The translations under genes and the position numbers were made by a program. From positions 1-44,636 of the forward strand of contig JAHIVK010000054.1 of the NCBI GenBank assembly GCA_018816385.1: 44,636 nucleotides of DNA, given 5' to 3'. The notes beneath the pieces were generated by a model. The model had not been told where the DNA came from and searched no databases. It saw nothing but the letters and a program-made list of their open reading frames with translations. Below, piece by piece: positions 44,103 to 44,636 of this stretch (position 1 is its first letter; the number at the start of each line of letters is the position of its first letter). This DNA comes from Patescibacteria group bacterium (GTDB lineage: Bacteria; Patescibacteriota; Microgenomatia; UBA1400; PJMF01).

Positions 44103-44447
44103 TTAATTTTTCTTTGAGTGCTGATCGCGAGCGGCCCAATTGAAGGCTTTAAAGTAATTCTGCCAAGCTTCATCAGTAGTTCCAAAAGTGTTGTTTGCAA
44201 AAAAACTGTCAACTAGATTTTCGCGTAACCGGCAGACTTCTTTGAGGATTGATGCTTGGTGATTAAAAAGAATAGTTAAATCTATGAGTTCTAAGGCTCT
44301 AAAAAATGCTCTTTGACTATAATCTAATTTATTCTTTTTGCGCCAACTGATGGTCCGCTCTACTTCTGAACCGATGTTGGCCATTTGTTCAACCAGTGAC
44401 AAAGATTGCCATCTGCCAGCAGCCAAATCGGCGTGTTGATAAGGCAT
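44103..44447 (-). CDS. Conserved CPR-type hypothetical protein
   Basis: 114-aa helical protein with the pattern YQHADLAAGRWQSLSLVEQMANIGSEVERTISW, then YSQRAFFRALELIDLTI and WQNYFKAFNWAAR. I recall similar short proteins in many CPR and other uncultured genomes, but no function is known. A four-helix bundle is plausible. Start ATG. An IS200/IS605 transposase lies immediately upstream on the same strand. Confidence 0.75.
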   Translation of the reverse strand: MPYQHADLAAGRWQSLSLVEQMANIGSEVERTISWRKKNKLDYSQRAFFRALELIDLTILFNHQASILKEVCRLRENLVDSFFANNTFGTTDEAWQNYFKAFNWAARDQHSKKN

Positions 44448-44519
44448 AATTTATTTGACCAATTGACCGACTATCTGAGTAATTATTTGTCTAACTTCTA
44501 TACGCCTGAGCAGAGAACG

Positions 44520-44537
44520 CCGGGCTTTTAAGCCCGG
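44520..44537. repeat. IS200/IS605-type end hairpin
   Basis: CCGGGCTT-TT-AAGCCCGG, an 8-bp perfect stem that includes the transposase stop codon. Subterminal hairpins of this kind are recognised by Y1 transposases in the IS200/IS605 family. Confidence 0.6.
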
Positions 44538-44636
44538 TGGTGAATGCGAGGCCTTGAGTGCTTAGTTTGTTGACGATCTAAGTAGGCTCTAATCACTTCT
44601 TCATTCTTTTCCCCGATACTTTCAACAAAATAACCA
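44528..44636 (-). CDS. tnpA: IS200-like Y1 transposase TnpA, C-terminal end (partial)
   Basis: The last ~35 codons, cut by the window edge, translate as GYFVESIGEKNEEVIRAYLDRQ followed by a short basic tail. This matches the C-terminal helix of IS200/IS605 HUH transposases, where the Tyr in IRAYL is the nucleophile. The TAA stop lies in the end hairpin. The ORF track does not list it because it is incomplete. The rest, with the HUH motif, should lie past 44636. Confidence 0.75.
   Translation of the reverse strand, partial: GYFVESIGEKNEEVIRAYLDRQQTKHSRPRIHHRA

Noticed and set aside
43897-44139. 80-aa minus-strand ORF
   Set aside because: It is a translation of the REP and mini-MITE (SPRPGGGNP, FYEIRNEL) and overlaps the better-supported 114-aa gene in another frame.
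44103-44447. Avd-like accessory protein of a diversity-generating retroelement
   Set aside because: The small helical protein is of similar size, but its sequence does not resemble Avd and no reverse transcriptase or template repeat is present.

Overview
The window looks like a chromosomal segment of a Candidate Phyla Radiation (Patescibacteria) bacterium, most likely a Microgenomates relative. This rests on gene content: a class I lysyl-tRNA synthetase, a split transketolase, an RRM/RGG RNA-binding protein, a PilM-like/LytR_C membrane protein, several CPR-type conserved hypotheticals, and pyruvate kinase plus L-lactate dehydrogenase, which suggest a fermentative life. No rRNA or phylogenetic marker was available to place it precisely.

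Layout. (1) 0.16-6.7 kb: pyruvate kinase, a divergent coiled-coil protein, a DHH-like phosphoesterase / HIT / bS21 cluster, prolyl-tRNA synthetase and PRPP synthetase. (2) 6.8-13.1 kb: a 305-aa coiled-coil protein and a 1663-aa helical-repeat protein, neither recognised, with short direct repeats and a decayed transposon copy between them. (3) 13.1-20.7 kb: secA, serS, an HD hydrolase, class I lysS and greA. (4) 20.7-27.0 kb: a complete F1Fo ATP synthase operon in the classical order atpBEFHAGDC. Its delta subunit lacks the N-terminal domain and carries a duplicated C-terminal domain, its epsilon lacks the C-terminal helices, and its a subunit has a long acidic insertion. (5) 27.2-33.4 kb: a LytR_C-domain membrane protein, tRNA-Lys(UUU) followed by a cluster of perfect hairpins, mutM, ldh and the two transketolase subunits. 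(6) 33.5-44.6 kb: accessory and housekeeping genes (N-acetylglucosamine kinase-like, DUF1599, phosphoribosyltransferase, RRM protein, TspO, FAM173-like methyltransferase, typA, a polytopic membrane protein, a PurD-like ATP-grasp protein), gene remnants, and the end of an IS200/IS605 transposase running off the right edge.

Two families of dispersed palindromic DNA shape the region. One is a ~163-bp near-palindromic MITE with termini like GACTTGTCGCGAAATAAG flanked by TA. It occurs as full copies and as 22-38 bp mini-elements, often at gene ends. The other is a GC-rich REP/BIME-like family (GTCATCCTCGCG...GCGGGGATCCAG). Both have entered coding sequence. The N-terminal transketolase subunit seems to have a MITE-derived N-terminus and a REP-derived C-terminal tail, two genes take their stop codon from MITE ends, and a SET-domain gene is cut off by a REP.

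Transcription signals are mostly extended -10 boxes (TGnTATAAT) with weak -35 boxes. In about ten genes the -10 box lies only 6-10 nt before the start codon, which predicts leaderless mRNAs. Other genes have ordinary Shine-Dalgarno sites. All functional assignments come from reading motifs; no database search was run.
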